A stretch of DNA of 64,000 nt, taken from Terrimicrobium sacchariphilum (GTDB taxonomy: Bacteria; Verrucomicrobiota; Verrucomicrobiia; Chthoniobacterales; Terrimicrobiaceae). Position numbers and translations under genes: made by a program. Shown here piece after piece: positions 32,227-40,820 of this stretch. Numbering within the stretch: the first letter of the stretch is position 1; every line of letters begins with the position of its first letter. The notes beneath the pieces were generated by a model. It saw nothing but the letters and a program-made list of their open reading frames with translations. It made no database searches and had not been told where the DNA came from. The DNA is taken from contig NZ_BDCO01000002.1 in assembly GCF_001613545.1 (NCBI RefSeq), positions 248,001-312,000 of the forward strand, in the 5' to 3' direction.

Positions 32227-33690
32227 ATGGACTCTTCCCTTCCCACACCCTCGGACCCCAAGACCTGGAAAGTCGGTACCCTCACCTATACGAAGGCCGG
32301 CCTGGTCGGTCTCTTTGCCTGGCTGCTCTGGGGGGATTTTTGCTTCACCATCATGGAGCAGGTCATTCCCAGCATCATGCCGCTGAAGTTCAAGGAACTC
32401 GGCGCGAGCAACACGCTGATGGCCCTCATCATGACCAGCGTGCCGAGCCTGCTCAGCACGGTCTTCAACCCGATCATCAGTTTCCGGAGCGACCGTACAC
32501 GGACGAAATGGGGCCGCCGCATCCCTTATCTGCTGGGGACGGTGCCGTTTCTCAGCTTTGCCCTGCTGGCACTGGGTGTGCAGGGGCCGGTGGGCGGATG
32601 GATTCAGTCCGTCGCCAGCTCGTGGTTCTCCGGCCTGTCGCTGCCGACGGTGCTGCTGATCTACATCTGCTTCTTCCTGCTGATCTTCAATTTCTTCAAC
32701 ATCTTCGTCAGCTGCATCTTCTGGTACTTCTTCAATGATGTCGTGCCGGAGAAGCTCATGGCGCGTTTTGTCTCGTGGTTCCGTATTGTAAACGCGGGCG
32801 CAAGTACGCTTTACAACTGGTTCATCTTCAAGCACGCCGAGACCCACTTCCTGGAGATCTTCATCGGCGCGGCCGTGCTCTATCTCATTGGTTTTGGCCT
32901 CATGTGCGTGATGGTGAAGGAGGGCAAATATGCCCCGCCGCCGGAGAATATCGGGAACAAGAAGGGCGCGGTCGCCTCGGTGAAGACCTATTTCACGGAG
33001 TGCATGACGATCAAGCACTACTGGTTCCTTTACCTTACCACCTTCGGAGGAGCCATCACGGGCAGCGCCAACCTCTATATCATCTTTCAGCAGCGGTATC
33101 TCGGCCTGGACCTTGAGCATATCGGCAAGCTGAGCGCGATTAACAACATCTCGTACATAGTCTGGATTGCCATCCTGGGATTCCTGGCCGATCGGTATCA
33201 CCCGCTCCGCATCACCATCATCGGCAAGATCGCCGCGCTTTGCCTGGCGCCGCTGGGCTTGATCTGGCTGTTCTGGAAACCCTCGGCCGAGGTGGTGTTT
33301 TACTTCTATGCCGTGCTGGGCATGGTGGGAACGACTGCGATCGGGGCATTGCAGGCGATCGTTGAGATTCCGCTATTGATGCGCATTTTCCCGCGAGCGC
33401 AATATGGACAGTATTGTTCGGCACGCGCCATGTGCGGCAGCTTCTTTGGCATCACCGCCGGAGCGACGACCGGCGTGATCCTCGATCAGCTGTACGGAAA
33501 ATTTGGCGACCGCGTGTACCTGTTTCTTCCGTTCTGGAGCATCGCGGGACTGTCGATCACGATTGTCTGCCTGTTTCTGCTCTATCGGAGCTGGCAGCAG
33601 TACGGCGGCTTCGAGCACTACGTCGCTCCCATTCCTGGTCACCAGAAGGACAAGCAGCCGCCGCAGAACTGTCCGGCCGGGGTCTCCTGA
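32227..33690 (+). CDS. Major facilitator superfamily transporter, sugar-type
   Basis: 487-residue inner-membrane protein with about 12 hydrophobic helices. The signature between TM2 and TM3, NPIISFRSDRTRTKWGRRIPYLL, matches the sugar/cation symporter side of the MFS (GPH/SLC45-like DRxRxxWGRRxP). Helices are separated by a central loop near YAPPPENIGNKKGAV. It converges with the GH3 gene with one base between stops. Import of a di- or oligosaccharide for the intracellular GH3 enzyme is inferred from this proximity. Confidence 0.88.
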   Translation: MDSSLPTPSDPKTWKVGTLTYTKAGLVGLFAWLLWGDFCFTIMEQVIPSIMPLKFKELGASNTLMALIMTSVPSLLSTVFNPIISFRSDRTRTKWGRRIPYLLGTVPFLSFALLALGVQGPVGGWIQSVASSWFSGLSLPTVLLIYICFFLLIFNFFNIFVSCIFWYFFNDVVPEKLMARFVSWFRIVNAGASTLYNWFIFKHAETHFLEIFIGAAVLYLIGFGLMCVMVKEGKYAPPPENIGNKKGAVASVKTYFTECMTIKHYWFLYLTTFGGAITGSANLYIIFQQRYLGLDLEHIGKLSAINNISYIVWIAILGFLADRYHPLRITIIGKIAALCLAPLGLIWLFWKPSAEVVFYFYAVLGMVGTTAIGALQAIVEIPLLMRIFPRAQYGQYCSARAMCGSFFGITAGATTGVILDQLYGKFGDRVYLFLPFWSIAGLSITIVCLFLLYRSWQQYGGFEHYVAPIPGHQKDKQPPQNCPAGVS

Positions 33691-33691
33691 T

Positions 33692-35830
33692 TCAGCTCAG
33701 GACAAACGCCGCCGGAGTCCCGCCCTGGGAGTGGGGGGCGACCCACGCGTGAAATTCCCCTGCCTCGGGACCGTACGAGCCGTCCCGATGATGAAACGCG
33801 AGATCGTCCGGGCCAAGGAGGAAGCTGACCTCCCGGGCCTCTCCTCCGGCCAGTGGGATGCGCTGGAAGGCCTTGAGCTCCTTGACCGGCCGCGTGACGC
33901 TGCCCACGAGATCGCGGACATAAAGCTGCACGACCTCGGTGATCGGTCGGCTCCCTGTATTGACAACCTCTGCGCTGACGCGGAAGGAGCCACCCTCGGC
34001 TTTCACGAGCGTCGGTCCGTATGAGACGGTCGAATAGCTGAGCCCGAAGCCAAAGGGAAACTGCGGCGTGGTCTCGGCATCGAGATAGCAGGAGCAGAAG
34101 CCGACCGGATCGAGTGGAGTGCCCATCGGCATCTTGCGCTCCACCTCGATGGGCGGTCGGCCGGTATTCTTGTGATTGTAGTAGAGTGGGATCTGCCCGA
34201 CCGTGCGCGGAAAGGTCACGGGCAGCTTCCCCGACGGAGAATGATCGCCGAACAATAGGTCGGCAATGGCAGGGCCGCCCATCGTACCGGGGTGCCATGC
34301 CAACAGCAGGGCCGGGATGTTTTCCGCGATCCAGGGAATAGTCAATGGACGACCGGTAATCAATACGACGACGACCGGTTTGCCGAGGGCGTGGATTCTT
34401 TTCACCAGATCAAGGTGGTGCTCCGGGAGGTCCAGAAAGGCGCGGCAGTGGGACTCGCCGCTGAGACGTTCGCCCTCGCCGAGGAAAAGTACCACGGCCT
34501 CGGCCGCGGCGGCCGCCTGAAGCGCGGCCTCATCGGTCTCGGGACGCGGCGCGGCTTCGTCGGTAAAGGCCCGCACGTAGTCAATCTTGGTGGATTCCCC
34601 GACCGCGCCCCGGATCGCCGCCAGAGGCGTGCGAATGTCGGGCAGATGACGGTCGAAGGCCCAGCAGCCGATCTGGTCCAGCGGGCTGTCGGCCAGTGCT
34701 CCGATGACGGCGAGGGAGCCTGCCGCCTTGCGGAGCGGGAGCACGGAGTCCTCGTTTTTCAAAAGGACGCAGCTTTCCCGCGCGAGCTGCCGGGCAAGGT
34801 CGAGGTCTTCCGGCCGGGCTTCAAAAGGGGCTGGCGGGAGAGGCGGCAGCGGGTTTTCGAAGAGGCCGAGGCGGAACTTGATCCGGAGGATGGAGCGGAC
34901 GGCATCGTCAATACATGAGAGGGGGATCTCGCCACTGGAGACGAGCGACTCGAGGTGATCGAGGTAGCATGTGCTCTCCATCTCCATGCTGACGCCTCCC
35001 AGCACGCCCTCGCGGGCGGCCTCGCGGCTGTCCGCGCAGAAGCCATGCACGATCATCTCCTGGATCGATGTCCAGTCACTGACGACAAAGCCGTCGAATT
35101 TCCATTCCTCGCGCAGGATCTGGCGCAGGGTGAAGGCATTGCCGCTCGCGGGCACGCCATCGATCTCGTTGAAGCCCGACATGAGCGTGCAGACTCCGGC
35201 GTCGACGCAGGCCTTGAAGGGTTTCAGATACACATCGCGCAGCGTTCGCTCCGGGATGTCGGCGGTGTTGTAGTCGCGTCCGCCCTCGGTGGCGCCGTAT
35301 CCGACGAAGTGTTTGGCGCAGGCGGCGATGGAGTCAGGCCGCGAGAGGTCGTCTCCCTGATAGCCGCGCACCATGGCTGCGCCCATCGCGCCGGCGAGCA
35401 CGGGGTCCTCCCCGGCACCTTCCGCGATGCGGCCCCAGCGGGGGTCGCGGGCGATGTCGACCATGGGGCTGAAGGTCCAGCGTACTCCGGTTGCGGAGAC
35501 CTCACGGGCCGCCGTGCGGGCGGCTTTTTCCACGAGCCCGGTATTCCACGAAGCGGCCTGTCCCAAGGGAATGGGGAAGATGGTGTGATAGCCGTGGATC
35601 ACGTCGCGGGCGATGAGGAGCGGGATGCCGAGCCGGGACTCCTGCGTGCTTACGCGCTGAAACTCCGCGACTTTTGCCGCCTCGAATTCGTTGAACAGGC
35701 TGCCGACAAGTCCCTGGCGTACGAGCTCCTTGTTGGCGTCGCTGGAGCTGTGGACCTGGACCATCTGCCCGATTTTTTCGCGCAGGGTCATTTGGGAAAG
35801 GAGATGCTGGATGCGGTTTTCGATGGTCAT
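33692..35830 (-). CDS. Glycoside hydrolase family 3 beta-glucosidase-like enzyme
   Basis: 712-residue GH3 enzyme with the standard order: N-terminal barrel (about 1-320), alpha/beta sandwich (about 345-560), and fibronectin-III-like C-terminus. Motifs: IARDVIHGYHTIFPIPLG, DPRWGRIAEGAGEDP, CAKHFVGYG with the Lys-His pair, and the nucleophile D252 in FDGFVVSDWTS. The acid/base Glu is probably in GEGERLSGESHC. No signal peptide is seen, so a cytoplasmic location is expected. It is preceded on the same strand by the tandem-FAD gene with a 3-bp gap, implying an operon. Beta-glucosidase or beta-xylosidase activity is most likely. Confidence 0.93.
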   Translation of the reverse strand: MTIENRIQHLLSQMTLREKIGQMVQVHSSSDANKELVRQGLVGSLFNEFEAAKVAEFQRVSTQESRLGIPLLIARDVIHGYHTIFPIPLGQAASWNTGLVEKAARTAAREVSATGVRWTFSPMVDIARDPRWGRIAEGAGEDPVLAGAMGAAMVRGYQGDDLSRPDSIAACAKHFVGYGATEGGRDYNTADIPERTLRDVYLKPFKACVDAGVCTLMSGFNEIDGVPASGNAFTLRQILREEWKFDGFVVSDWTSIQEMIVHGFCADSREAAREGVLGGVSMEMESTCYLDHLESLVSSGEIPLSCIDDAVRSILRIKFRLGLFENPLPPLPPAPFEARPEDLDLARQLARESCVLLKNEDSVLPLRKAAGSLAVIGALADSPLDQIGCWAFDRHLPDIRTPLAAIRGAVGESTKIDYVRAFTDEAAPRPETDEAALQAAAAAEAVVLFLGEGERLSGESHCRAFLDLPEHHLDLVKRIHALGKPVVVVLITGRPLTIPWIAENIPALLLAWHPGTMGGPAIADLLFGDHSPSGKLPVTFPRTVGQIPLYYNHKNTGRPPIEVERKMPMGTPLDPVGFCSCYLDAETTPQFPFGFGLSYSTVSYGPTLVKAEGGSFRVSAEVVNTGSRPITEVVQLYVRDLVGSVTRPVKELKAFQRIPLAGGEAREVSFLLGPDDLAFHHRDGSYGPEAGEFHAWVAPHSQGGTPAAFVLS

Positions 35831-35833
35831 GGA

Positions 35834-38692
35834 TCAGGCAAGACGAAGGCGCAGGGCCTCGTGATTGTTTTCGGCGAGCAGGGCCTGCGCATAACGCGCA
35901 AAGTGCCCCCGCAAGTCGTGGGTATAGGATTGAAGGATGTTGCGGCCGGTGGCATTGGGATCGCCGGAAAGGAGCAGCCCCATGGCGAGATAAACCTCCC
36001 GCAGCGACAGATTGCGCGGATCGGTTTCGATAAGATTGTCTGTTGCCTGATCTCGCAGCACTGCGAGGTCGGTGATCTCGTGGCCAGCCATGCCCGGCTT
36101 GCGAAGCAAATCCTCCAGCGCGCTGGCCAGCACCGGGTGAGAGATCATCGCGGCGGCGAGGGCGACGGCCCGACAATGTGAGAACGCCGCGGTCTCGTCG
36201 AGCGTGCGGATCTTGGATTCCAAGGTGTAGACGGCTATGGGGTTGCGAGTTTTTCCGAGAGCGATAATGACAGAATCCAGCCAGCTCATGCTGGCGCCAA
36301 ACTGCCCCATGCCCTGGTAATCCCACCCTTCATCCCAAGGTGTGGTGCGCACGAGGGCCTCCAGGACAGGAGCTGCGGCAGCGTCGCCCATCATGCCGAG
36401 GATACGTGCCGCGTCGGGGCGGCGGGTCTCGTCCGAGAGCAGGATTTCCATGAGACGCCCCCGGGTTTTCTCTGGATGGGCGAGGAGAATCGCGATGTTT
36501 TTCAGATCCCGCCAATCGCCAGCGAGCGCCTGCTCCAGAGAAGAGGAATCGAGCGGAAAGGAATCTTCCTGCTTGAGGTTCGCCTGTTCTATGATGCCGA
36601 TGGCGACGAGTTTGCGCTGGAGTGTGCGAATGTTGAGCTGCCGGGGAGCGAGGCCGGTCCGGGCGGATTCCGCAGCGGCCAGTCCGGCGGCGAATCCCTG
36701 GTTCTGCACATCCGCTTGCATGCGCAGCAAGGGCAGAGCGTCGCGGTGGGCGCTCATTCCCAGACCGGTGACGAGAACGCCGTCGACTCCCTGCGGCACC
36801 ATGCAGCGGTACGGTACATGAGCCGTCATTGGATCATGGTCCGGCGCGACCATCATGAACACTGGATGAACCGTGAAGCCATGAGTGTCGAAGTTGCTGC
36901 GCGCGATGTAAACGGTATCTGGAAACGTACGTCCGGCGAGAATGTCGAGAGGTGAAATTTCGATCTCGCCGATGATCTGGCGGCGCTCGCGGGAACTCAC
37001 GATGGATACGGTGTCGAAGGCCGCGGGATACTTGGCTCGAGCCTCGACAAAGGCGCTCGTGACGCCGACGGGATCGGTGTCGTCAACAAAGGTATGGTCG
37101 GAGTTTTGATACTGCGAGGTCAGGGTCTTGCGGGGCGAAAGGCCGGTGCCTTGAACGGCGAGATGGTCTCCGCCGATGAGGCGGCAGGGTGCGCCAGCCG
37201 CGGCCGCGACGTCGGAGTCGCCCGTTGCGTCCACCACCGACCGCGTGCGAACGAGGCCGCTGCCAAAGGGCGTGGAGACGAGCAGTCCATCGATCTGGGC
37301 TCCTGACATCCTCACTCCAAAGGCAAAAGACCCGAGCCAGGCGTTGCCTCCTGCATCGCGAAGCAGACGTTGGTAGACACGCGACTTGACCTCGGGACTC
37401 CAGCCCGATCCGTCTTTGCTGCGGCTCCAGGAATCGTATTTGCTGACCTCCCGGTCCAGTTCCGAGGTGAACCCGGTGCGATTCCCAAACCAGTAGGCAC
37501 TGATCAGGCCCAGTGTGCCGACACCTCCGAGTCCGTGCTGGGTTTCCAGAACCAGCGTGGACACCCCGGACCGGGCCGCGGCAATACCGGCGGGCGCACC
37601 TCCTGTGCCTCCCCCGGAGACGACAACATCGTAATCCCCGAGAACGGGGAAGCTCCAGGCCGGGAGATCGAGTGTGCCAAGGTTCGTGCGCAGAAAGACC
37701 GGGGCAAACCGGTAGTGTCCTTCGGTTTCTCCGCCCGTTTGCGCGTGAAAGGTCCTTCCGGTTGCACGCGGTTTGATATTGGCGGCTATCTTCCGACCGA
37801 CCAGGCGTGCAAAAGGGATCCAGGTTCCCGGGTTCCCGCATTCCTGGACGCTCTTTCCCGAGACTGGAAGCAGGCCGTTTAGCAACCAAAGGCTGGCCTG
37901 GGGCTGGAGATCACCATCTCCGAGATCTGCAAGGCTGTCCCGGGCGGCATTGGACGCCAGCATACGGGACGGGGGAAAGACGAAAAGATCGGCAGTAAGG
38001 AGAATTGCCTCATCCACGAGGAGGGCGCGGGCGGCATGTTCCGCAAGCATGGGATCTTTTCCGAGTACGGTGGCATCGATGGAGAGCCGGAACGCCCTGC
38101 TGGTCATCTCTCCATCACCCGTTTCGGAGGGAAAAATGAAAGAGGGCGAGAGCTCGGTGATGGTCCCTGGCCAGGAGGAAGGGCGATCCTTGGCAAGAAC
38201 CGTCCATTCTACGCACCCGGCGATGCCTGTACGTTCCTGAATCGGAAGGCCCGCGAGCCGGGCGACAATGCCATGTTCCGAGGCATCGAGAATGGCTCGA
38301 CAGGTCACGGCGAGCAGGGCTGAGCGGGTGGCGAGGATCGCGCCTGCGATTTGCCCCGATTCGTCGCGCAGGATGGCAATCGGTCGGCTTTGGAAAAGGA
38401 AGGGGATGTTGGCGCCAAGCAAGGCCCCTTCGAGAGAGTGCTTGATCGCGCCCGGCCGCGCGGGAACTGATCCGGAGAAGGCTGCGTGCAGCAAAGGGTC
38501 GGCTTCCTTCCAGTCTCCCGGCCAGAGCCGGAATGTTCCGGCAAAGTCGCTGCCGACATAAGGCAGGTCACCTGCCAGCATGGCAGAGATTCCGGCTTGC
38601 TGGATCTCGAGCGATGCGGCGACGGCGGCAGTCGATGAGCCGACGACCAGGACGTCGACATCGCGAAAAAGAGGTACGGAGAGTGAAGGCAT
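35834..38692 (-). CDS. Tandem FAD-dependent oxidoreductase with C-terminal helical repeat region
   Basis: 952-residue protein. The first Rossmann-like segment (VDVLVVGSSTAAVAASLEI, residues 12-30) has a degenerate nucleotide motif (GSSTAA); a second complete one, DYDVVVSGGGTGGAPAGIAA, starts near residue 353 and begins a full FAD_oxidored domain ending with VPYRCMVPQGVDGVLVTGLG near 655-675. Residues about 740-952 are helical and may form HEAT-like repeats (LLAHPEKTRGRLMEILLSD; AARILGMMGDAAAAPVLEALV). There is no signal peptide. It is 3 bp before the GH3 gene, same operon, and divergent from the GH16 genes. Only the second FAD module is likely to bind flavin in the standard way. Confidence 0.8.
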   Translation of the reverse strand: MPSLSVPLFRDVDVLVVGSSTAAVAASLEIQQAGISAMLAGDLPYVGSDFAGTFRLWPGDWKEADPLLHAAFSGSVPARPGAIKHSLEGALLGANIPFLFQSRPIAILRDESGQIAGAILATRSALLAVTCRAILDASEHGIVARLAGLPIQERTGIAGCVEWTVLAKDRPSSWPGTITELSPSFIFPSETGDGEMTSRAFRLSIDATVLGKDPMLAEHAARALLVDEAILLTADLFVFPPSRMLASNAARDSLADLGDGDLQPQASLWLLNGLLPVSGKSVQECGNPGTWIPFARLVGRKIAANIKPRATGRTFHAQTGGETEGHYRFAPVFLRTNLGTLDLPAWSFPVLGDYDVVVSGGGTGGAPAGIAAARSGVSTLVLETQHGLGGVGTLGLISAYWFGNRTGFTSELDREVSKYDSWSRSKDGSGWSPEVKSRVYQRLLRDAGGNAWLGSFAFGVRMSGAQIDGLLVSTPFGSGLVRTRSVVDATGDSDVAAAAGAPCRLIGGDHLAVQGTGLSPRKTLTSQYQNSDHTFVDDTDPVGVTSAFVEARAKYPAAFDTVSIVSSRERRQIIGEIEISPLDILAGRTFPDTVYIARSNFDTHGFTVHPVFMMVAPDHDPMTAHVPYRCMVPQGVDGVLVTGLGMSAHRDALPLLRMQADVQNQGFAAGLAAAESARTGLAPRQLNIRTLQRKLVAIGIIEQANLKQEDSFPLDSSSLEQALAGDWRDLKNIAILLAHPEKTRGRLMEILLSDETRRPDAARILGMMGDAAAAPVLEALVRTTPWDEGWDYQGMGQFGASMSWLDSVIIALGKTRNPIAVYTLESKIRTLDETAAFSHCRAVALAAAMISHPVLASALEDLLRKPGMAGHEITDLAVLRDQATDNLIETDPRNLSLREVYLAMGLLLSGDPNATGRNILQSYTHDLRGHFARYAQALLAENNHEALRLRLA

Positions 38693-38748
38693 GGAAGGGA
38701 CCGCGAAAGGTCTATGACGATCCCATTATAGGGTGGAGATCCCCCGCG

Positions 38749-38894
38749 ACGTTAACCGGAAGCCGACCTCCCATGTGCTGTTTCCTGATGAGTCGTTTTC
38801 AGTCTGAGGAAAGTCAGAAATCAACACATCCTCAAACAGGAGACTGCTCACCTGGGCGGCGTGTTTGCGTTACTGTCACCATGAAACGTTAACC
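38749..38894. repeat. Pair of ACGTTAACC repeats in a divergent promoter region
   Basis: ACGTTAACC occurs at 38749-38757 and again at 38886-38894, both in direct orientation and each with the GTTAAC palindrome, in the 226-bp space between the divergent FAD/GH3 operon and the GH16 operon. They could be operator sites for a regulator of both; nothing else supports it. Confidence 0.3.
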
Positions 38895-38918
38895 CCCTCT
38901 CATCCCTTTTTGCTACTG

Positions 38919-40817
38919 ATGAAGAAATCTGCCCTCGCTCTGCTCGTACTGACATTCTCCGGCCTCTCTCTGTGGGCTGGTGCGCCGGATCTCCTTGAAA
39001 ATGCGAAGTCCGATCCTGCTTCGTTAAAGGAACATAAATCCGTGGTGACCCCGCCGGGGGCGGACGGGGCCATACGGGTGGAGTACAATGCAGATGGCGG
39101 ATTCCCCGGCGTGCAGATCGCTGCTCCGCCGGAGGGTTGGGATCTTTCGGGCTTTTCCGGCGTCGAGGCGGAGGTCGCCAATGAGGGGGCGACGGCAAAA
39201 TCCATCGCCCTGCGTGTCGACAATAAAGGCGGCAGCAATGCGAGCAATACCGAGTCGGTGAAGATCGGACCCGGCGAAACAAAGAAGGTGCGGGTGCGTT
39301 TTGGCTATTCCTACGGCGGAAATCCCGCCTACCAGCTCGACCCTTCCTCGGTCGTCGCACTGCTTGTTTTTGTCGGCAAACCAGCCGATGGCGGAGCATT
39401 TGTCATCAAGAGCGTTACTCCTTTCAAGGAGGAAGGCGCTCCGGCCCCTGCGACTGTGGCCCAGCCTGCGACGAATGGCGGCGAGGCAACAACGTCGCCG
39501 AGCATAGGAGGTGAACTCCTTGATCCCGCCAAGGGGGCAGAGGGCTTCAAGTTTTCCCACTCCAGCGGTTCAGTCGAGGGAGACAAGATCAAGGCGACCT
39601 TTTCCACGGATACGGATTACCCTGGCGTGCATTTCCCGATCCCGGCAGGAGGCTGGAATCTCTCAGCCTTTGGCGGAGTGGAGGTCACTGCGACAAATAC
39701 CTCGAGTGTCCCGATCACCGCCGTGCTGCGGGTCGACAATCCCGGTGACTGGAAGCAAGGCCCCTGGAACTCGCAGAGCGTGAAGCTCGCTCCCGGAGCG
39801 ACTCAGACCATTCAGGTGACCTTTGGAAAGAACAATGGCCAGCCGGGATATCCTCTGGATTCGAAGAAGATCTCGGGCATCCAGGTTTTTCTCGCCAAAC
39901 CCAAGCAGGAGATCACCCTGCTCCTCGGCAATCTCAAGGCCTTTGGCAGTCCCGGGGCCGTGGCAGGCAAGTCCACCCTCACCTCGCCCGCAGATCGTAA
40001 TACCCCGGTCACTCCTCCCGACTGGCTGGGCAAGCGCCCGCCGGTGGATGGCGACTGGACGCTGACGTTTGAAGACAACTTCGACGGCACCGCGCTCGAC
40101 AGCTCAAAGTGGGAGGCCAGCAACAGCCACTTCAGCAAGTTCTTCTACTATCAAAAGGAAAAGGCGCGCGTGGAGAATGGTGTGCTGAGGCTGGGTGCGG
40201 AGAAGAAGGCGGTCGAGGGGCGCGAGTACATTTCTGGACAGGTGACAGGTTTCGGAAAATGGGCGCAGAGCTATGGATACTTTGAGGCTCGGGTGAAGCT
40301 TCCGACCACACGCGGTTTCTGGCCCGCCTTCTGGCTGATGCCCGATCGCGATGTGAATGGCCCGACCGATCAACAGTCGATCTGGAACCGCAACTCGACC
40401 AAATGGGGTGGGATGGAGTTCGACATTCTCGAGCACCTTAGTGAATGGGGACCGGGTCGCCACAATGTCGCCGTTCATTGGGATGGCTATGGCGACCAGC
40501 ATCAAGCCTGGGGGGATACGAATGTTTATTACGGCCCCACTCCTGACGGATGGCATGTCTTTGGCATGCTCTGGGAGCCGGGCAAGCTTACCTGGTACAT
40601 TGACGGAAAGAAGACAGCGGAATGGGAGAACCCGCGAGTGGGTTCTGTCCCGGGCCATCTCCTGCTCAGCCTGCAACTCGGTGGCTGGGCGACCAAGGAC
40701 ATCGATCTTTCGAAAATCGACGAAACCTTTGATATTGATTATGTCAAAGTCTGGCAGCGCAAGGACCTTGCGGAAGCTGCAAAGAACGTCGATCTCAGCA
40801 TCCCGGCAAAAAAGTAG
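38919..40817 (+). CDS. Secreted glycoside hydrolase family 16 enzyme with two carbohydrate-binding-like domains
   Basis: 632-residue exported endo-glycanase. A signal peptide ends near SLWAGA. Two related beta-sandwich domains (about 25-165 and 200-345), each with the pattern YPGVxF/GW(N/D)LSxFxGVEV and DN...GPGETKKVxVxF, resemble sugar-binding modules of agarases. The GH16 jelly-roll starts at WTLTFEDNFDGTALDSSKW near 380; the catalytic motif EFDILE carries the nucleophile E500, D502 and acid/base E505. GH16 includes laminarinases, agarases, porphyranases and carrageenases; beta-agarase is favoured only by the GH50-like neighbour. The ATG at 38919 gives the classical signal peptide. It is followed 3 bp later by a paralogue. 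Confidence 0.9.
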   Translation: MKKSALALLVLTFSGLSLWAGAPDLLENAKSDPASLKEHKSVVTPPGADGAIRVEYNADGGFPGVQIAAPPEGWDLSGFSGVEAEVANEGATAKSIALRVDNKGGSNASNTESVKIGPGETKKVRVRFGYSYGGNPAYQLDPSSVVALLVFVGKPADGGAFVIKSVTPFKEEGAPAPATVAQPATNGGEATTSPSIGGELLDPAKGAEGFKFSHSSGSVEGDKIKATFSTDTDYPGVHFPIPAGGWNLSAFGGVEVTATNTSSVPITAVLRVDNPGDWKQGPWNSQSVKLAPGATQTIQVTFGKNNGQPGYPLDSKKISGIQVFLAKPKQEITLLLGNLKAFGSPGAVAGKSTLTSPADRNTPVTPPDWLGKRPPVDGDWTLTFEDNFDGTALDSSKWEASNSHFSKFFYYQKEKARVENGVLRLGAEKKAVEGREYISGQVTGFGKWAQSYGYFEARVKLPTTRGFWPAFWLMPDRDVNGPTDQQSIWNRNSTKWGGMEFDILEHLSEWGPGRHNVAVHWDGYGDQHQAWGDTNVYYGPTPDGWHVFGMLWEPGKLTWYIDGKKTAEWENPRVGSVPGHLLLSLQLGGWATKDIDLSKIDETFDIDYVKVWQRKDLAEAAKNVDLSIPAKK

Positions 40818-40820
40818 TTT

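Noticed and set aside
31836-32285. 149-codon minus-strand frame in the gap before the MFS gene
   Set aside because: Runs into the transporter coding region, lacks a known domain and shows low-complexity composition; I treat the gap as non-coding.
32221-33201. 326-codon minus-strand frame over the MFS gene
   Set aside because: Highly charged, domainless antisense frame of a clear membrane protein gene.
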